A DNA stretch of 64,000 nt. It comes from Mumia flava. GTDB taxonomy: Bacteria; Actinomycetota; Actinomycetes; Propionibacteriales; Nocardioidaceae. The position numbers were made by a program, and so were the translations under genes. The stretch spans positions 62,001 to 126,000 of the forward strand of contig NZ_PGEZ01000001.1 of the NCBI RefSeq assembly GCF_002797495.1. The letters are read 5' to 3'. Shown in pieces: positions 55,678-64,000 of this stretch; the first letter of the stretch is position 1, and every line of letters begins with the position of its first letter. The notes below the pieces were generated by a model. It was not told the origin of the DNA, made no database searches, and saw only the letters and a list, made by a program, of their open reading frames with translations.

Positions 55678-56520
55678 TCAGTCCGGCTGGGCGCCGACCC
55701 AGGTGGTCGCCTCGGCACCCGCCGCGACAGCCGCGCGCAGCGCGGTCGCGTCGTCGTCCCCCCGCGCCAGCGCCGCCGCCAGGGCACCGGCGAACGCGTC
55801 GCCGGCACCGGTCGTGTCGACCACCTCCGTCGCCGGCGGCGCGACGGTCGTCCCGTGCCACGTGGCGCCGCGGCCGCCGAGCGTCACGCACGCCTCCGCC
55901 AGGTCGTACGCACGCTGCTCGTGCTCGTTCACCACGGTCGGGTCGGCGGCCTCGAGCCACGCGCGCGGGACGGTGCGCACGGGCGACGGGTTCAGGACGA
56001 CCCTCACCCCGTGCTCGGCGGCGAGCGCGAACGCCGCGGACACCGCTTCGTCACCGACCTCGAGCTGCACGAGCACGACGTCGGCGTCGGCGAGCACGTC
56101 GGCCGCGGCCCGCACGTCCTCGGCCGACAGCCGGGCGTTCGCGCCGGGGGCGACCACGATCGTGTTCTCCCCCGCTCCGTCCACCACGATCAGCGCCGTG
56201 CCGGTCGGTACCCCGGCGGTGGTCCGCAGGTGCTGGTCGTCGATCCCGGCAGCGCGCAGGGCCGTACGGTACTGCGCGCCGTCGCTGTCGTCGCCCAGCC
56301 GCCCGACGAACGCGACCTGCGCACCGGCACGGGCCGCGGCGAGCGCCTGGTTCGCACCCTTGCCCCCGTGGGAGCGGGTCAGATCGCTGCCGAGGATCGT
56401 CTCGCCCGGCCCGGGGTGGCGGGCTACGGAAGTGACGAGATCGACGTTCAGCGACCCGACCACGACCACCCGACCGCGGCGGTCGCTCACCGACCTCCCG
56501 CCCACCGGCCCCTCGCTCAC
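55678..56520 (-). CDS. rbsK: ribokinase
   Basis: A PfkB-family sugar kinase predicted to phosphorylate ribose. VVVVGSLNVDLVTSVARHPGPGE, HGGKGANQALAAARAG and the ATP/anion-hole motif DTTGAGDAFAGALAAALA are present. Two GTG starts are possible: 56520, overlapping the hydrolase stop as GTGA, and 56490, with GGGAGG close upstream; the longer form is given. Adjacent nucleoside hydrolase releases ribose, so the two enzymes form a nucleoside-salvage pair. Confidence 0.9.
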   Translation of the reverse strand: MSEGPVGGRSVSDRRGRVVVVGSLNVDLVTSVARHPGPGETILGSDLTRSHGGKGANQALAAARAGAQVAFVGRLGDDSDGAQYRTALRAAGIDDQHLRTTAGVPTGTALIVVDGAGENTIVVAPGANARLSAEDVRAAADVLADADVVLVQLEVGDEAVSAAFALAAEHGVRVVLNPSPVRTVPRAWLEAADPTVVNEHEQRAYDLAEACVTLGGRGATWHGTTVAPPATEVVDTTGAGDAFAGALAAALARGDDDATALRAAVAAGAEATTWVGAQPD

Positions 56521-57557
56521 CGGCGTGCCTGGTCGTCGCTGCGGATGGCACGCGACTCGGCCGCGGCGGCCGAGGACTGCGTCGTGGCGCCGAGCGTCGC
56601 GAGGAAGAGATCGCGCGTCGCGCGGGCGTCGACGTCGGCCGCGACCCGGATCGGCGGTCCCGTCTCCTCGACACCGTGGACCGCGTCCTCGCCCTGGATG
56701 GAGCGCCGGTCCACGACCGTCTGACCCCGCGAACGGCCGGCCAGCTCGACGTGGACCGGCCAGGTCCGCAGCGTGACGAGGTCGGGCGCCGCGACCGCGC
56801 ACACCGCGCCGGCGTCGCCGATCAGGCCGCCCCCGGCCGCCCGCGGGTCGGACCGGACGACGTGGTGCGAGTGGGCCAGCAGCCGGCCCGCCAGCGCCAC
56901 GGCCGGGTCGGGGTCCTCCGCCAGCGCGCCGTACGTCGACGGGTCGACGGCCACCTGGTAGAAGACGTCGAGCCCGTACATCACGACGTCGAGCCCGGAG
57001 TCCAGGACGATCGCGGCTGCCTCCGGGTCGTGCCAGACGTTGAACTCCGCGACCGCCGACGCGTTCCCACCGCTGATCGCACCGCCCATGAAGACGATCT
57101 CGGCGATGTTGTCGACGACCTCGGGATAGGTGCGCAGCAGCAGCGCGACGTTGGTCATCGGCGCGAGCGGGACCAGGGTCACGGGATCGGCCGAGTCGAG
57201 GATCGCGCGCCGCAGCATCGTGACGGCGTCGGTGTCGTACGGCGTCCGCTGCGAGGCGGGCAGGTTCTGGCCTCCGAGCCCGTCGGCGCCGTGGACGTGG
57301 CGGGCGTCCCGGGCCGGCTGGAGCAGGGGCCGCTGGGCCCCGCGCGCGACCGGGACCTCGCCGGCTCCGAGGGTGTCGAGGACGGCCAGGGTGTTGGCGA
57401 CGACCCGGTCGACGCCGGCGTTCCCGGCGACGCAGCTGATCGCCCGCAGGTCCAGGCCGGGGTGCCGGACCGCGAACATGATCGCCAGGGCGTCGTCGAT
57501 GCCGGTGTCGACGTCGAGCACGAGCGGGCGCGGCCGGGTGAGGGAGTCCGAGGGCAT
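56517..57557 (-). CDS. inosine/uridine-preferring nucleoside hydrolase
   Basis: Splits ribonucleosides to base and ribose. The 346-residue protein has the calcium-binding DVDTGIDDA motif (about residues 15-23), VTLVPLAPMTNVALLLR and FNVWHDPEAA. The ATG at 57555-57557 lies six bases after TACGGT (57564-57569, minus), so the mRNA is probably leaderless. The next gene encodes ribokinase, the expected consumer of the ribose. Confidence 0.93.
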   Translation of the reverse strand: MPSDSLTRPRPLVLDVDTGIDDALAIMFAVRHPGLDLRAISCVAGNAGVDRVVANTLAVLDTLGAGEVPVARGAQRPLLQPARDARHVHGADGLGGQNLPASQRTPYDTDAVTMLRRAILDSADPVTLVPLAPMTNVALLLRTYPEVVDNIAEIVFMGGAISGGNASAVAEFNVWHDPEAAAIVLDSGLDVVMYGLDVFYQVAVDPSTYGALAEDPDPAVALAGRLLAHSHHVVRSDPRAAGGGLIGDAGAVCAVAAPDLVTLRTWPVHVELAGRSRGQTVVDRRSIQGEDAVHGVEETGPPIRVAADVDARATRDLFLATLGATTQSSAAAAESRAIRSDDQARR

Positions 57558-57784
57558 GGCGACACCGTACTGCTGTCGAGCGGAGCGTCGCGGGCGACGG
57601 TGCGGGCGACGGCGGGGCCACGCTGTGCCCGACCTCACTTGGCGGCGCCCGTCCGGGTGGCTACCGTCGAAGGTTGACGTCGTGCGCTCGATCGGTGCAG
57701 ACGGAACCCATCTTCCACCCCGCCCGTACGGCCGCTGCCGACCGCAGCCACCCGGACGGTACCGCCCGAGAGCCGAAGGACCAC

Positions 57785-58690
57785 ATGCCCGACGACGAGA
57801 ACGAGGAGAAGCACGGCCTGCTGAGCGGCGTCTCGCCCGCGCAGGTCGTCGGCAGCGCGCTCGCGGCCGTCACCTCGGCGTTCGCGGCATCCGGCCTCGG
57901 TGTCGCCGGGACGCTGATCGGTGCCGCGATCGGCTCCATCGTCATCACCGTCGGCGGCGCGTTCTACACCAACTCGCTGCGCCGCCAGGGCGCGAAGATC
58001 GCAGCGGCGGCCGGCGCGAGCACGCGGGTGGCCCTGAACCAGGCGCAGAAGGCCCAGGGCGGGACGACGCCGTACGACGGGGCCGAGGTGGATCCCGGCA
58101 CCGGGCCGGCGGACGACGCCACCGCGCCGCTCGACGCGGCCGGGTTCGACGCGTCCTTCGACGACGCTGGTTTCGACGAGGACGCTGCCCCGGGCGATGC
58201 GGACGCCGAGGCGGTCGGGACGACCGAGCGCAAGGGCCTGATCGGGCCCAAGACCATCATCGCGGCGATCGGCGTCAGCCTCGCGCTCGCCCTCGGCGGC
58301 ATCTGGGCGTACGAGACGATCGTCGGCCACCCGATCTCCAACAGCGGCGGCTCCGGCACGACCTTCAGCAACATCGGCCGGTCGAACGCCGACGGCAAGA
58401 ACCAGAAGAACCAGGACTCCGACTCGCCCTCGCAGGGCGGGCAGAACGGCGACTCGGACTCCGACTCCGAGGGCGGCAGCGGCAGCAGCGGTGGCGACAG
58501 CTCCGACGAGGAGGCGCCGAGCACCGAGGCGCCGACGGAGGAGCCGACGACCGAGGCGCCGACCGAGGAGCCGACGACCGAGGCGCCGACGACGCCCGCC
58601 CCTGCCGAGGGCAACGAGGGCGACGTCACCGAGGGCCAGGGCACTCCCGGGCCGTCGGATGCCAAGACGTCCGAGCCCGTCGTCGGCTGA
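57785..58690 (+). CDS. membrane protein with TEAPTEEP repeats, unknown function
   Basis: A 301-residue protein with a hydrophobic, glycine-zipper-like N-terminal region (LGVAGTLIGAAIGSIVITVGG), an acidic middle, a second membrane helix (IIAAIGVSLALALGGIWAYE), and a long Ser/Asp/Gly then Thr/Glu/Ala/Pro-rich tail with repeats of APTEEPTTE. The tail resembles wall-spanning linkers. Family not recognised. ATG at 57785 with AAGGA upstream. It diverges from the nucleoside hydrolase across 227 bases. Confidence 0.75.
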   Translation: MPDDENEEKHGLLSGVSPAQVVGSALAAVTSAFAASGLGVAGTLIGAAIGSIVITVGGAFYTNSLRRQGAKIAAAAGASTRVALNQAQKAQGGTTPYDGAEVDPGTGPADDATAPLDAAGFDASFDDAGFDEDAAPGDADAEAVGTTERKGLIGPKTIIAAIGVSLALALGGIWAYETIVGHPISNSGGSGTTFSNIGRSNADGKNQKNQDSDSPSQGGQNGDSDSDSEGGSGSSGGDSSDEEAPSTEAPTEEPTTEAPTEEPTTEAPTTPAPAEGNEGDVTEGQGTPGPSDAKTSEPVVG

Positions 58691-58736
58691 GCCGGTCGTC
58701 GGGCGCGCGAGCAGCCGGGCCTGGTTGGATGGACCG

Positions 58737-59945
58737 GTGAGCTTCACCTTCACGGTCGGCGACCGCCTCGACGGCCGTCACGGCAGGACCGGCACGATCA
58801 GCACCCCGCACGGCGAGATCCGTACGCCTGCCTTCGTGCCCGTCGGCACGAAGGCCACCGTCAAGGCGGTGCTGCCGGAGACGATGCGCGAGATCGGGTC
58901 GCAGGCGCTGCTCGCGAACGCCTACCACCTCTACCTCCAGCCCGGGTCCGACATCGTGGACGAGGCCGGGGGCCTCGGCGCCTTCATGAACTGGGACGGC
59001 CCGACGTTCACCGACTCGGGTGGGTTCCAGGTGCTGTCGCTCGGCGCGGGCTTCCGCAAGGTGCTCGCGATGGACACCGCCGGGCGCGCCGCCGACGACG
59101 TGATCGCCGAGGGCAAGGAGCGGCTCGCCCACATCGACGACGACGGGGTGACGTTCAAGAGTCACCTGGACGGGTCGAAGCACCGGTTCACGCCCGAGAC
59201 CTCCATGCAGATCCAGCACAGGCTCGGCGCGGACATCATCTTCGCCTTCGACGAGTGCACCACGCTGATGAACACCCGCGACTACCAGGAGCGCTCGGTC
59301 GAGCGGACCCAGGCGTGGGCCGTACGGTGCGTCGCGGAGCACCGCCGGCTGACCGAGGAGCGGGCCGACAAGCCGTACCAGGCCTTGTTCGGGGTCGTGC
59401 AGGGCGCGCAGTTCGAGGACCTGCGGCGGCAGTCGGCGCGCGGGCTGGTCGAGCTGGGCTTCGACGGGTACGGGATCGGCGGCGCGCTCGAGAAGGACCA
59501 GCTCGGCACGATCGTCTCGTGGGTGTGCGACGAGCTGCCCGAGGACCGGCCGCGGCACCTGCTCGGGATCGGCGAGCCGGACGACCTGTTCGCCGGGATC
59601 GAGAACGGCGCCGACACGTTCGACTGCGTGAGCCCGTCCCGGGTGGCACGCACGAGCCGCGTCTACACCGTCGACGGGCAGCGCAACCTCCTCGTGGCTG
59701 CGTCGAAGCGGCGGTTCGAGCCGATCGACGACGCATGCGACTGCTACACCTGCGGGCACTACACCGTCGCGTACCTCCACCACCTTTTCAAGGCGAAGGA
59801 GTACCTCGCGGCGACTCTCGTCACGATCCACAACGAGCGGTTCATCGTGCGGCTCGTCGACCGGATCCGCGACGCGGTCGGCGACGGGTCGTACGACGCG
59901 CTGAAGAGTGAGTTCCTCGGGCGGTACTACGCGTCGCGGTCCTGA
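58737..59945 (+). CDS. tgt: queuine/preQ1 tRNA-ribosyltransferase
   Basis: Exchanges guanine 34 of Asp, Asn, His and Tyr tRNAs for a 7-deazaguanine. The 402-residue protein has the general base Asp93 (TDSGGFQVLSLG), the nucleophile in DTFDCVSPSRVAR, and zinc ligands in CDCYTCGHYTVAYLHH. The specificity loop reads YGIGGALEKDQ, unlike the GGLAVGE of preQ1-specific enzymes. GTG at 58737, six bases after TTGGAT. It converges with, and overlaps by 19 bases, the YhhQ-type transporter gene. Confidence 0.95.
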   Translation: MSFTFTVGDRLDGRHGRTGTISTPHGEIRTPAFVPVGTKATVKAVLPETMREIGSQALLANAYHLYLQPGSDIVDEAGGLGAFMNWDGPTFTDSGGFQVLSLGAGFRKVLAMDTAGRAADDVIAEGKERLAHIDDDGVTFKSHLDGSKHRFTPETSMQIQHRLGADIIFAFDECTTLMNTRDYQERSVERTQAWAVRCVAEHRRLTEERADKPYQALFGVVQGAQFEDLRRQSARGLVELGFDGYGIGGALEKDQLGTIVSWVCDELPEDRPRHLLGIGEPDDLFAGIENGADTFDCVSPSRVARTSRVYTVDGQRNLLVAASKRRFEPIDDACDCYTCGHYTVAYLHHLFKAKEYLAATLVTIHNERFIVRLVDRIRDAVGDGSYDALKSEFLGRYYASRS

Positions 59946-60709
59946 CCGGCCGGCGGCTCGCCCGTGCCGGCGGCGACCGGCTCGCCGGAGGACCAGTACG
60001 TGGGCTCGCGCGACTTCAGCCAGCCGATCACCATGATCGTCAGCGGCATCACGATCAGCTCGACGGCGACCTTGTAGACGAAGCCGACCACGGCGTAGTT
60101 CCAGAACTGGCCCATGGTGGTGATCCCGATCGCGGACGCGGCGATCGCGCAGAAGATCAGCGTGTCGGCCGCCTCCCCGATGCCGGTGGAGCTCGCGAGC
60201 CGGGCGAACAGGCCCCGCTCGGCGGTGCGCTGCTTCATCCGGACCAGCACGAACGCGTTAAGGAACTGGCCGGTGAGGTAGCCCGCGAGGCTCGCGAGCA
60301 CGATCTGCGGGACGAACCCGAGCACGGCCTCGTACGCCGCCTGGTTCTCGTAGAACGACGCGCCCGGCGCGTGCTGGACGACGACGAACGTGAGCGCCGT
60401 GAGCACCGCGAGCGCGAACCCGGTGATGATCGCGCGCCGCGCCGCGCGCATCCCGTACACCTCGGAGATCACGTCACCGAGCACGTACGCGAACGGGAAC
60501 AGGAACGCTCCCCCGTCGGTGATGATCGGCCAGATCTGGATCGGACCGAGCGTGACGTCGCCGGAGCCGAACTCGATCCCCTTGGTCGCCACGATGTTGG
60601 AGACCACGAGGATCACGCAGAACGCCGCGAGGATCACGTCGAAGTGCGTCGAGCCGCGCGCGGCGAAGTGGACGACGTCGCGGCGCCGGGACTCGGAGGT
60701 GACGGCCAT
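59927..60709 (-). CDS. yhhQ: queuosine precursor transporter, YhhQ family
   Basis: A 260-residue membrane protein of the queuosine-precursor ECF-independent (QPTR, DUF165) family. About six helices include VILAAFCVILVVSNIVATKGIE, ITDGGAFLFPFAYVLGDVISEVYG (the family hallmark) and DTLIFCAIAAS. It imports 7-deazaguanine precursors for tgt, the convergent partner. No queCDEF genes are visible, so salvage rather than synthesis is likely. ATG at 60707-60709, seven bases after TTGGAT (minus). Confidence 0.92.
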   Translation of the reverse strand: MAVTSESRRRDVVHFAARGSTHFDVILAAFCVILVVSNIVATKGIEFGSGDVTLGPIQIWPIITDGGAFLFPFAYVLGDVISEVYGMRAARRAIITGFALAVLTALTFVVVQHAPGASFYENQAAYEAVLGFVPQIVLASLAGYLTGQFLNAFVLVRMKQRTAERGLFARLASSTGIGEAADTLIFCAIAASAIGITTMGQFWNYAVVGFVYKVAVELIVMPLTIMVIGWLKSREPTYWSSGEPVAAGTGEPPAGQDRDA

Positions 60710-60729
60710 GCGTCCTATCCAAGCAGAGG

Positions 60730-62028
60730 TCAGGAGAACGGCGGACGGGCGTCCAGCCGGACCGACAGGCGGCCACCCGCCCGCCAGGTCCGGGCGACGA
60801 GGTCGCGATCGGAGTCCGTCACGAGGTTGCCCATCAGCCGCAGCACGACGTGCATCAGCCACTCCCAGCGCATCCCCGGCGGGCCGAAGGTCGGCAGCAG
60901 CCACGGCTGGGTCAGCAGGCCACCGAGCCGCCGCGCGAGCGAGAACGACTCGCCGTACGCGCCGCGCAGGGTCGCGGGCCAGCCGGTGGCGAGGTCGTCC
61001 CCTGCCGCGAGGTGCTCCGCGACCAGGCGACCGGTCTCCAGGCCGTAGTCGATGCCCTCGCCGTTGAGCGGGTTCACGCAGGCGGCGGCGTCGCCGATCA
61101 ACGCCCAGTTCGGGCCGGCGACGCCGGAGACCGCGCCGCCCATCGGCAGCAGCGCCGACGTCGGGGCCCGCAGCTCGTCGCCGAGGTCCCACTCGTCGCG
61201 CCGCAGCCGCGCGTAGTACTCCATCAGCGGGCGGAGCTGCACCTTCGCGGGCCGCTTGGCGGTCGCGAGCGTGCCGACGCCGAGATTCACCTCGCCGTCG
61301 GACAGCGGGAAGATCCAGCCGTACCCGCTGAGCAGCTCGTCGTCCTCACCGCGCAGCTCGAGGTGCGACGAGATCCACGGGTCGTCGCTGCGGCCGGACT
61401 TCACGTACGACCGGCCGGCCACCCCGTACACCGTCTCGCGGTGCCACTCACGGCCCAGCACGCGACCCAACGGGCTGCGCACGCCGTCGGCGACCACGAC
61501 GCGCTCGCAGGCGACGCGGTGCTCGCCCTCTGCGGTGCGGAAGACCACGGCGGTGATGCGGTCGCCGGTGCGGTCGACGTCGACCGCCCGGGCGCCGTCG
61601 AGCGCCCGCGCCCCGGCGTCGAGCGCGAGCTGACGCAGGTGAGCGTCGAGCTCCGTGCGCGGGACCGCCGAGCCGATGTCGGGCAGCGCCCCGCCGGGCC
61701 ACGGCAGCAGCCACTCCTGGCCGAAGCCCGCGGCGCGCAGACCGCGGTTGGTGCCGTGGCGGCGGACCCAGTCGCCGAGCCCGAGGCCGTCGAGCTCCTT
61801 GATCGCCCGCGGGGTCAGACCGTCGCCACAGGTCTTGTCGCGCGGGAAGCGCGCGGCGTCCGCGAGCACGACGTCGAGGCCGTGCCGGGCCGCCCACGCG
61901 GCGGCGGCGGAGCCTGCGGGGCCGGCGCCGACGACGAGGACGTCGGTGCGCTCGGGCAGGCCTCCGGCCTCGAGGACGTCATTGCTCTCGGCGAGGCCTG
62001 TGCGCTCGGGGAAGGACGGGGCAGTCAC
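60730..62028 (-). CDS. geranylgeranyl reductase-family FAD oxidoreductase
   Basis: A 432-residue flavoprotein. VLVVGAGPAGSAAAAWAARHG is the FAD-binding motif; FPRDKTCGDGLTPRAI and LIGDAAACVNPLNGEGIDYGLETG are the geranylgeranyl-reductase signatures. In actinobacteria such enzymes reduce an isoprene unit of menaquinone (MenJ) or polyprenyl lipids; which one cannot be told. The GTG at 62026-62028 lies six bases after GAGAAT. It follows no obvious operon and diverges from the ligase gene. Confidence 0.9.
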   Translation of the reverse strand: MTAPSFPERTGLAESNDVLEAGGLPERTDVLVVGAGPAGSAAAAWAARHGLDVVLADAARFPRDKTCGDGLTPRAIKELDGLGLGDWVRRHGTNRGLRAAGFGQEWLLPWPGGALPDIGSAVPRTELDAHLRQLALDAGARALDGARAVDVDRTGDRITAVVFRTAEGEHRVACERVVVADGVRSPLGRVLGREWHRETVYGVAGRSYVKSGRSDDPWISSHLELRGEDDELLSGYGWIFPLSDGEVNLGVGTLATAKRPAKVQLRPLMEYYARLRRDEWDLGDELRAPTSALLPMGGAVSGVAGPNWALIGDAAACVNPLNGEGIDYGLETGRLVAEHLAAGDDLATGWPATLRGAYGESFSLARRLGGLLTQPWLLPTFGPPGMRWEWLMHVVLRLMGNLVTDSDRDLVARTWRAGGRLSVRLDARPPFS

Positions 62029-62102
62029 GGGTCGATTCTCCCATCCCACCCCTGACGGCTCGGCGGGCGGCGGCTGTCGGTGGGGCGCGTCAGGATGGGG
62101 GC

Positions 62103-63641
62103 ATGCTCCTCGCCGACGTGGTCGCCACCTCCCGTGCCGTCGCCGCGACCCGCTCCCGTCTGGCGAAGCGCGCGGCGATCGCCGAGCTGCTCGCCGCGAC
62201 GCCGCCGGACGCGCTCGAGGTCGTGGTGACCTACCTGGCGGGCGAGCTGCGCCAGCGCCGGACGGGCCTCGGGTGGGCGTCGATGCGGGACCTGCCGGAC
62301 CCGGCGGCGGAGCCGTCGCTGGACGTCGTGGACGTCGACGCGGCGTTCGAGACCATGGCGGCGATGTCCGGTCCCGGCTCCGCGGGCGCCCGTACGGACG
62401 CCGCCGCAGCGCTGTTCGGGGCCGCGACCGCCGACGAGCAGGCCTACCTGCGCGGCCTGGTCTCCGGGGACGTGCGCCAGGGCGCGCTGGACTCGGTGGT
62501 CGCGGATGCCGTGGCGGAGGCCGCGGGGCTGCCCGCGGCGGACGTACGGCGTGCCGTGATGCTGCGCGGCGCGCTCGCGCCCGTCGCGTCGGCGGCGCTG
62601 TCCGGCGGGGCGGAGGCGGTGGCGGGGTTCCGGCTCGAGGCGGGGCGCGCGGTCCGGCCCATGCTCGCCTCGAGCGCACCCGACGTCGCGGCGGCGCTGG
62701 AGAAGATCGGCGCCGGATCGCCGACGTCGGTCGACACGAAGCTCGACGGTATCCGGATCCAGGTCCACCGGGTCGGCGACGACGTCCGGGTCTACACCCG
62801 CAGCCTCGACGACATCACCGAGCGGGTCGGGTCGATCGTGGAGGCCGTCCGGGGTCTGTCGGCGGACACGCTGGTGCTGGACGGAGAGGCGGTGGTGATC
62901 GAGCAGGACGGGCGGCCGGCACCGTTCCAGGACATCGCCTCGCTCGGCGCCACCCGGGTGCGTCCGGAGGCCCCCGACCTGTCGTCGGACGACGTACGGG
63001 TTCTGTCGCCGGTGTTCTTCGACGTCCTGCACGTCGACGGCGAGGACCTGATCGACCGTCCGCTGTCCGAGCGCCTCGAGGTGCTGGACCGCCTCGCGCC
63101 GGGGCTGACCGTGCCGCGGTTGCGGACCGCCGACGGCGCCGAGGCGACCACCTTCTTCGACGATGTCGTCGACCGGGGGTACGAAGGCGTCGTGGTCAAG
63201 GCGCTCGACGCCCCGTACGAGGCGGGTCGGCGCGGTGCGGCCTGGGTCAAGGTGAAGCCGCGGCACACCCTGGACCTCGTCGTGCTGGCGGTCGAGTGGG
63301 GGTCCGGTCGGCGCAAGGGCTGGCTGTCGAACATCCACCTGGGCGCCCGCGACCCCGACGGCGGCGGCTTCGTGATGCTCGGCAAGACGTTCAAGGGGAT
63401 GACCGACGAGATCCTGGCGTGGCAGACCGAGCGGTTCACCGAGCTCGCCACGGACGGGACCGACGACTGGGTCGTGACCGTCCGCCCCGAGCAGGTCGTC
63501 GAGATCGCCTTCGACGGAGTCCAGCGGTCGCCTCGCTACCCCGGAGGCGTGGCGCTGCGCTTCGCCCGCGTGCTGCGCTACCGCGACGACAAGCCCGCGG
63601 CAGAGGCCGACACGATCGACGCGGTCCGGGCGCTGCTCTGA
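62103..63641 (+). CDS. ligB: ATP-dependent DNA ligase (LigB type)
   Basis: Seals DNA nicks with ATP. The 512-residue protein has an N-terminal DNA-binding domain, the adenylation lysine in TKLDGIRIQ (K213), VLDGEAVV, YEGVVVKA and VKVKPRHTLDLVVLAVEWG, then an OB domain. Length and layout match mycobacterial LigB, an accessory ligase beside NAD-dependent LigA. The ATG at 62103 sits six bases after CAGGAT (62091-62096), pointing to a leaderless mRNA. Confidence 0.94.
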   Translation: MLLADVVATSRAVAATRSRLAKRAAIAELLAATPPDALEVVVTYLAGELRQRRTGLGWASMRDLPDPAAEPSLDVVDVDAAFETMAAMSGPGSAGARTDAAAALFGAATADEQAYLRGLVSGDVRQGALDSVVADAVAEAAGLPAADVRRAVMLRGALAPVASAALSGGAEAVAGFRLEAGRAVRPMLASSAPDVAAALEKIGAGSPTSVDTKLDGIRIQVHRVGDDVRVYTRSLDDITERVGSIVEAVRGLSADTLVLDGEAVVIEQDGRPAPFQDIASLGATRVRPEAPDLSSDDVRVLSPVFFDVLHVDGEDLIDRPLSERLEVLDRLAPGLTVPRLRTADGAEATTFFDDVVDRGYEGVVVKALDAPYEAGRRGAAWVKVKPRHTLDLVVLAVEWGSGRRKGWLSNIHLGARDPDGGGFVMLGKTFKGMTDEILAWQTERFTELATDGTDDWVVTVRPEQVVEIAFDGVQRSPRYPGGVALRFARVLRYRDDKPAAEADTIDAVRALL

Positions 63642-63691
63642 CGCGGAGCGGGGTCGTCCTGCCGGTAGCGTGAGTTCCGGGGGTGCAGCGC

Positions 63692-64000
63692 ATGGGGCGA
63701 CCACGGAAAGCACGTGAGTCCGACATCGAGGAGGTCGCGCTCGCCCTGCCCCGGGCGGTGATGGTCGCGGGCTGGGGTGGGCTGCCTTCCTACCGGGTCA
63801 GCGGCCGGTTCTTCGTCGGCTACCGCACGCCTCGCCCCGACGCCGTGGACGCCGAGTCCGGCGAGCGGCTCACCGACGTCGTGGTGTTCCGGGTCCCCGA
63901 CGAGGGCGACAAGCTGGCGCTCGTCCAGGGGGACGGGCCGTTCTTCACGACACCCCACTTCGACGGCCACGCCTCCGTCCTGCTCCGGCTCGCGCACCTC
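63692..64000 (+). CDS. MmcQ/YjbR-like protein, N-terminal part
   Basis: The frame from ATG 63692 stays open to the window edge (103 codons): MGRPRKARESDIEEVALALP, GLPSYRVSGRFFVGYRTPRP, TDVVVFRVPDEGDKLALVQ and FFTTPHFDGHASVLLRLAHL. The pattern of an early helix, SYRVSGR-F and later TPHFDGHASVLLRL is the MmcQ/YjbR fold. Function is unknown in most members. The 3' end lies outside the window. Confidence 0.82.
   Translation, partial: MGRPRKARESDIEEVALALPRAVMVAGWGGLPSYRVSGRFFVGYRTPRPDAVDAESGERLTDVVVFRVPDEGDKLALVQGDGPFFTTPHFDGHASVLLRLAHL

Noticed and set aside
58530-58600. Near-perfect repeats coding APTEEPTTE
   Set aside because: They reflect a low-complexity linker within the 57785-58690 membrane protein rather than a DNA-level element.

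Overview
The window is chromosomal DNA from a very GC-rich actinobacterium, most likely Nocardioidaceae or a close relative in Propionibacteriales (inferred from gene content and order, not from a search). The marks are phosphatidylinositol-mannoside genes, a coproporphyrin-type haem operon with HemQ, a DUF3000 gene, a DUF222/13E12 HNH nuclease, many GTG starts, ATGA/GTGA stop-start overlaps, and many starts lying 6-8 bases after a -10-like hexamer.

Bases 1-28.7k, mostly minus strand, hold conserved information-processing and lipid genes: alaS (cut by the window edge), two small genes, rarA, a solute-binding lipoprotein, the aspS-hisS-metallo-hydrolase unit, rel with a 31-residue membrane peptide beside it, apt-yajC, ruvCAB, a CsbD-like gene, yebC, pdxT-unknown-pdxS, then pimA, the PIM acyltransferase, the phosphatidylinositol-phosphate synthase, a HIT protein and thrS. 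From memory this is close to the Mycobacterium tuberculosis order thrS-HIT-pgsA1-acyltransferase-pimA-pdxS-pdxT-yebC-ruvCAB-rel. Two plus-strand genes interrupt it: a DUF349 gene and a lone AbiEi/DUF559-type nuclease bracketed by 22-bp GAGTCG repeats.

Bases 28.7-38k are more accessory: a secreted GmrSD-type HNH nuclease, tRNA-Val(CAC), a DUF222 HNH nuclease with an SOS-like box over its start, a PabC-like class IV aminotransferase, a tRNA cluster Gly(GCC)-Cys(GCA)-Val(GAC) with promoter and terminator, a GAF/ATPase protein, an EEP-fold hydrolase, a membrane protein, an amidase and a secreted M15-type peptidase.

Bases 39-49k carry three metabolic blocks. The sulfur operon runs from a 28-residue leader peptide ending Cys-Arg-Cys-Ala through sulfite reductase, a 52-residue zinc-ribbon protein and APS reductase, followed by a sirohydrochlorin chelatase; together they reduce APS to sulfide and make sirohaem for the reductase. 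msrB follows. The haem operon hemE-hemY-hemQ reads the other way, with GAGTCG-type repeats at the convergent junction. DUF3000 and RNase D follow on the plus strand.

Bases 49-64k hold a disulfide oxidoreductase-like flavoprotein, a fused SecDF (absent from its usual place after yajC), a lipoprotein, ribokinase with a nucleoside hydrolase, tgt convergent with a YhhQ-type queuosine-precursor transporter, a geranylgeranyl-reductase-type flavoprotein, an ATP-dependent DNA ligase, and a YjbR-type gene cut by the right edge. No CRISPR array, prophage or insertion sequence was recognised.
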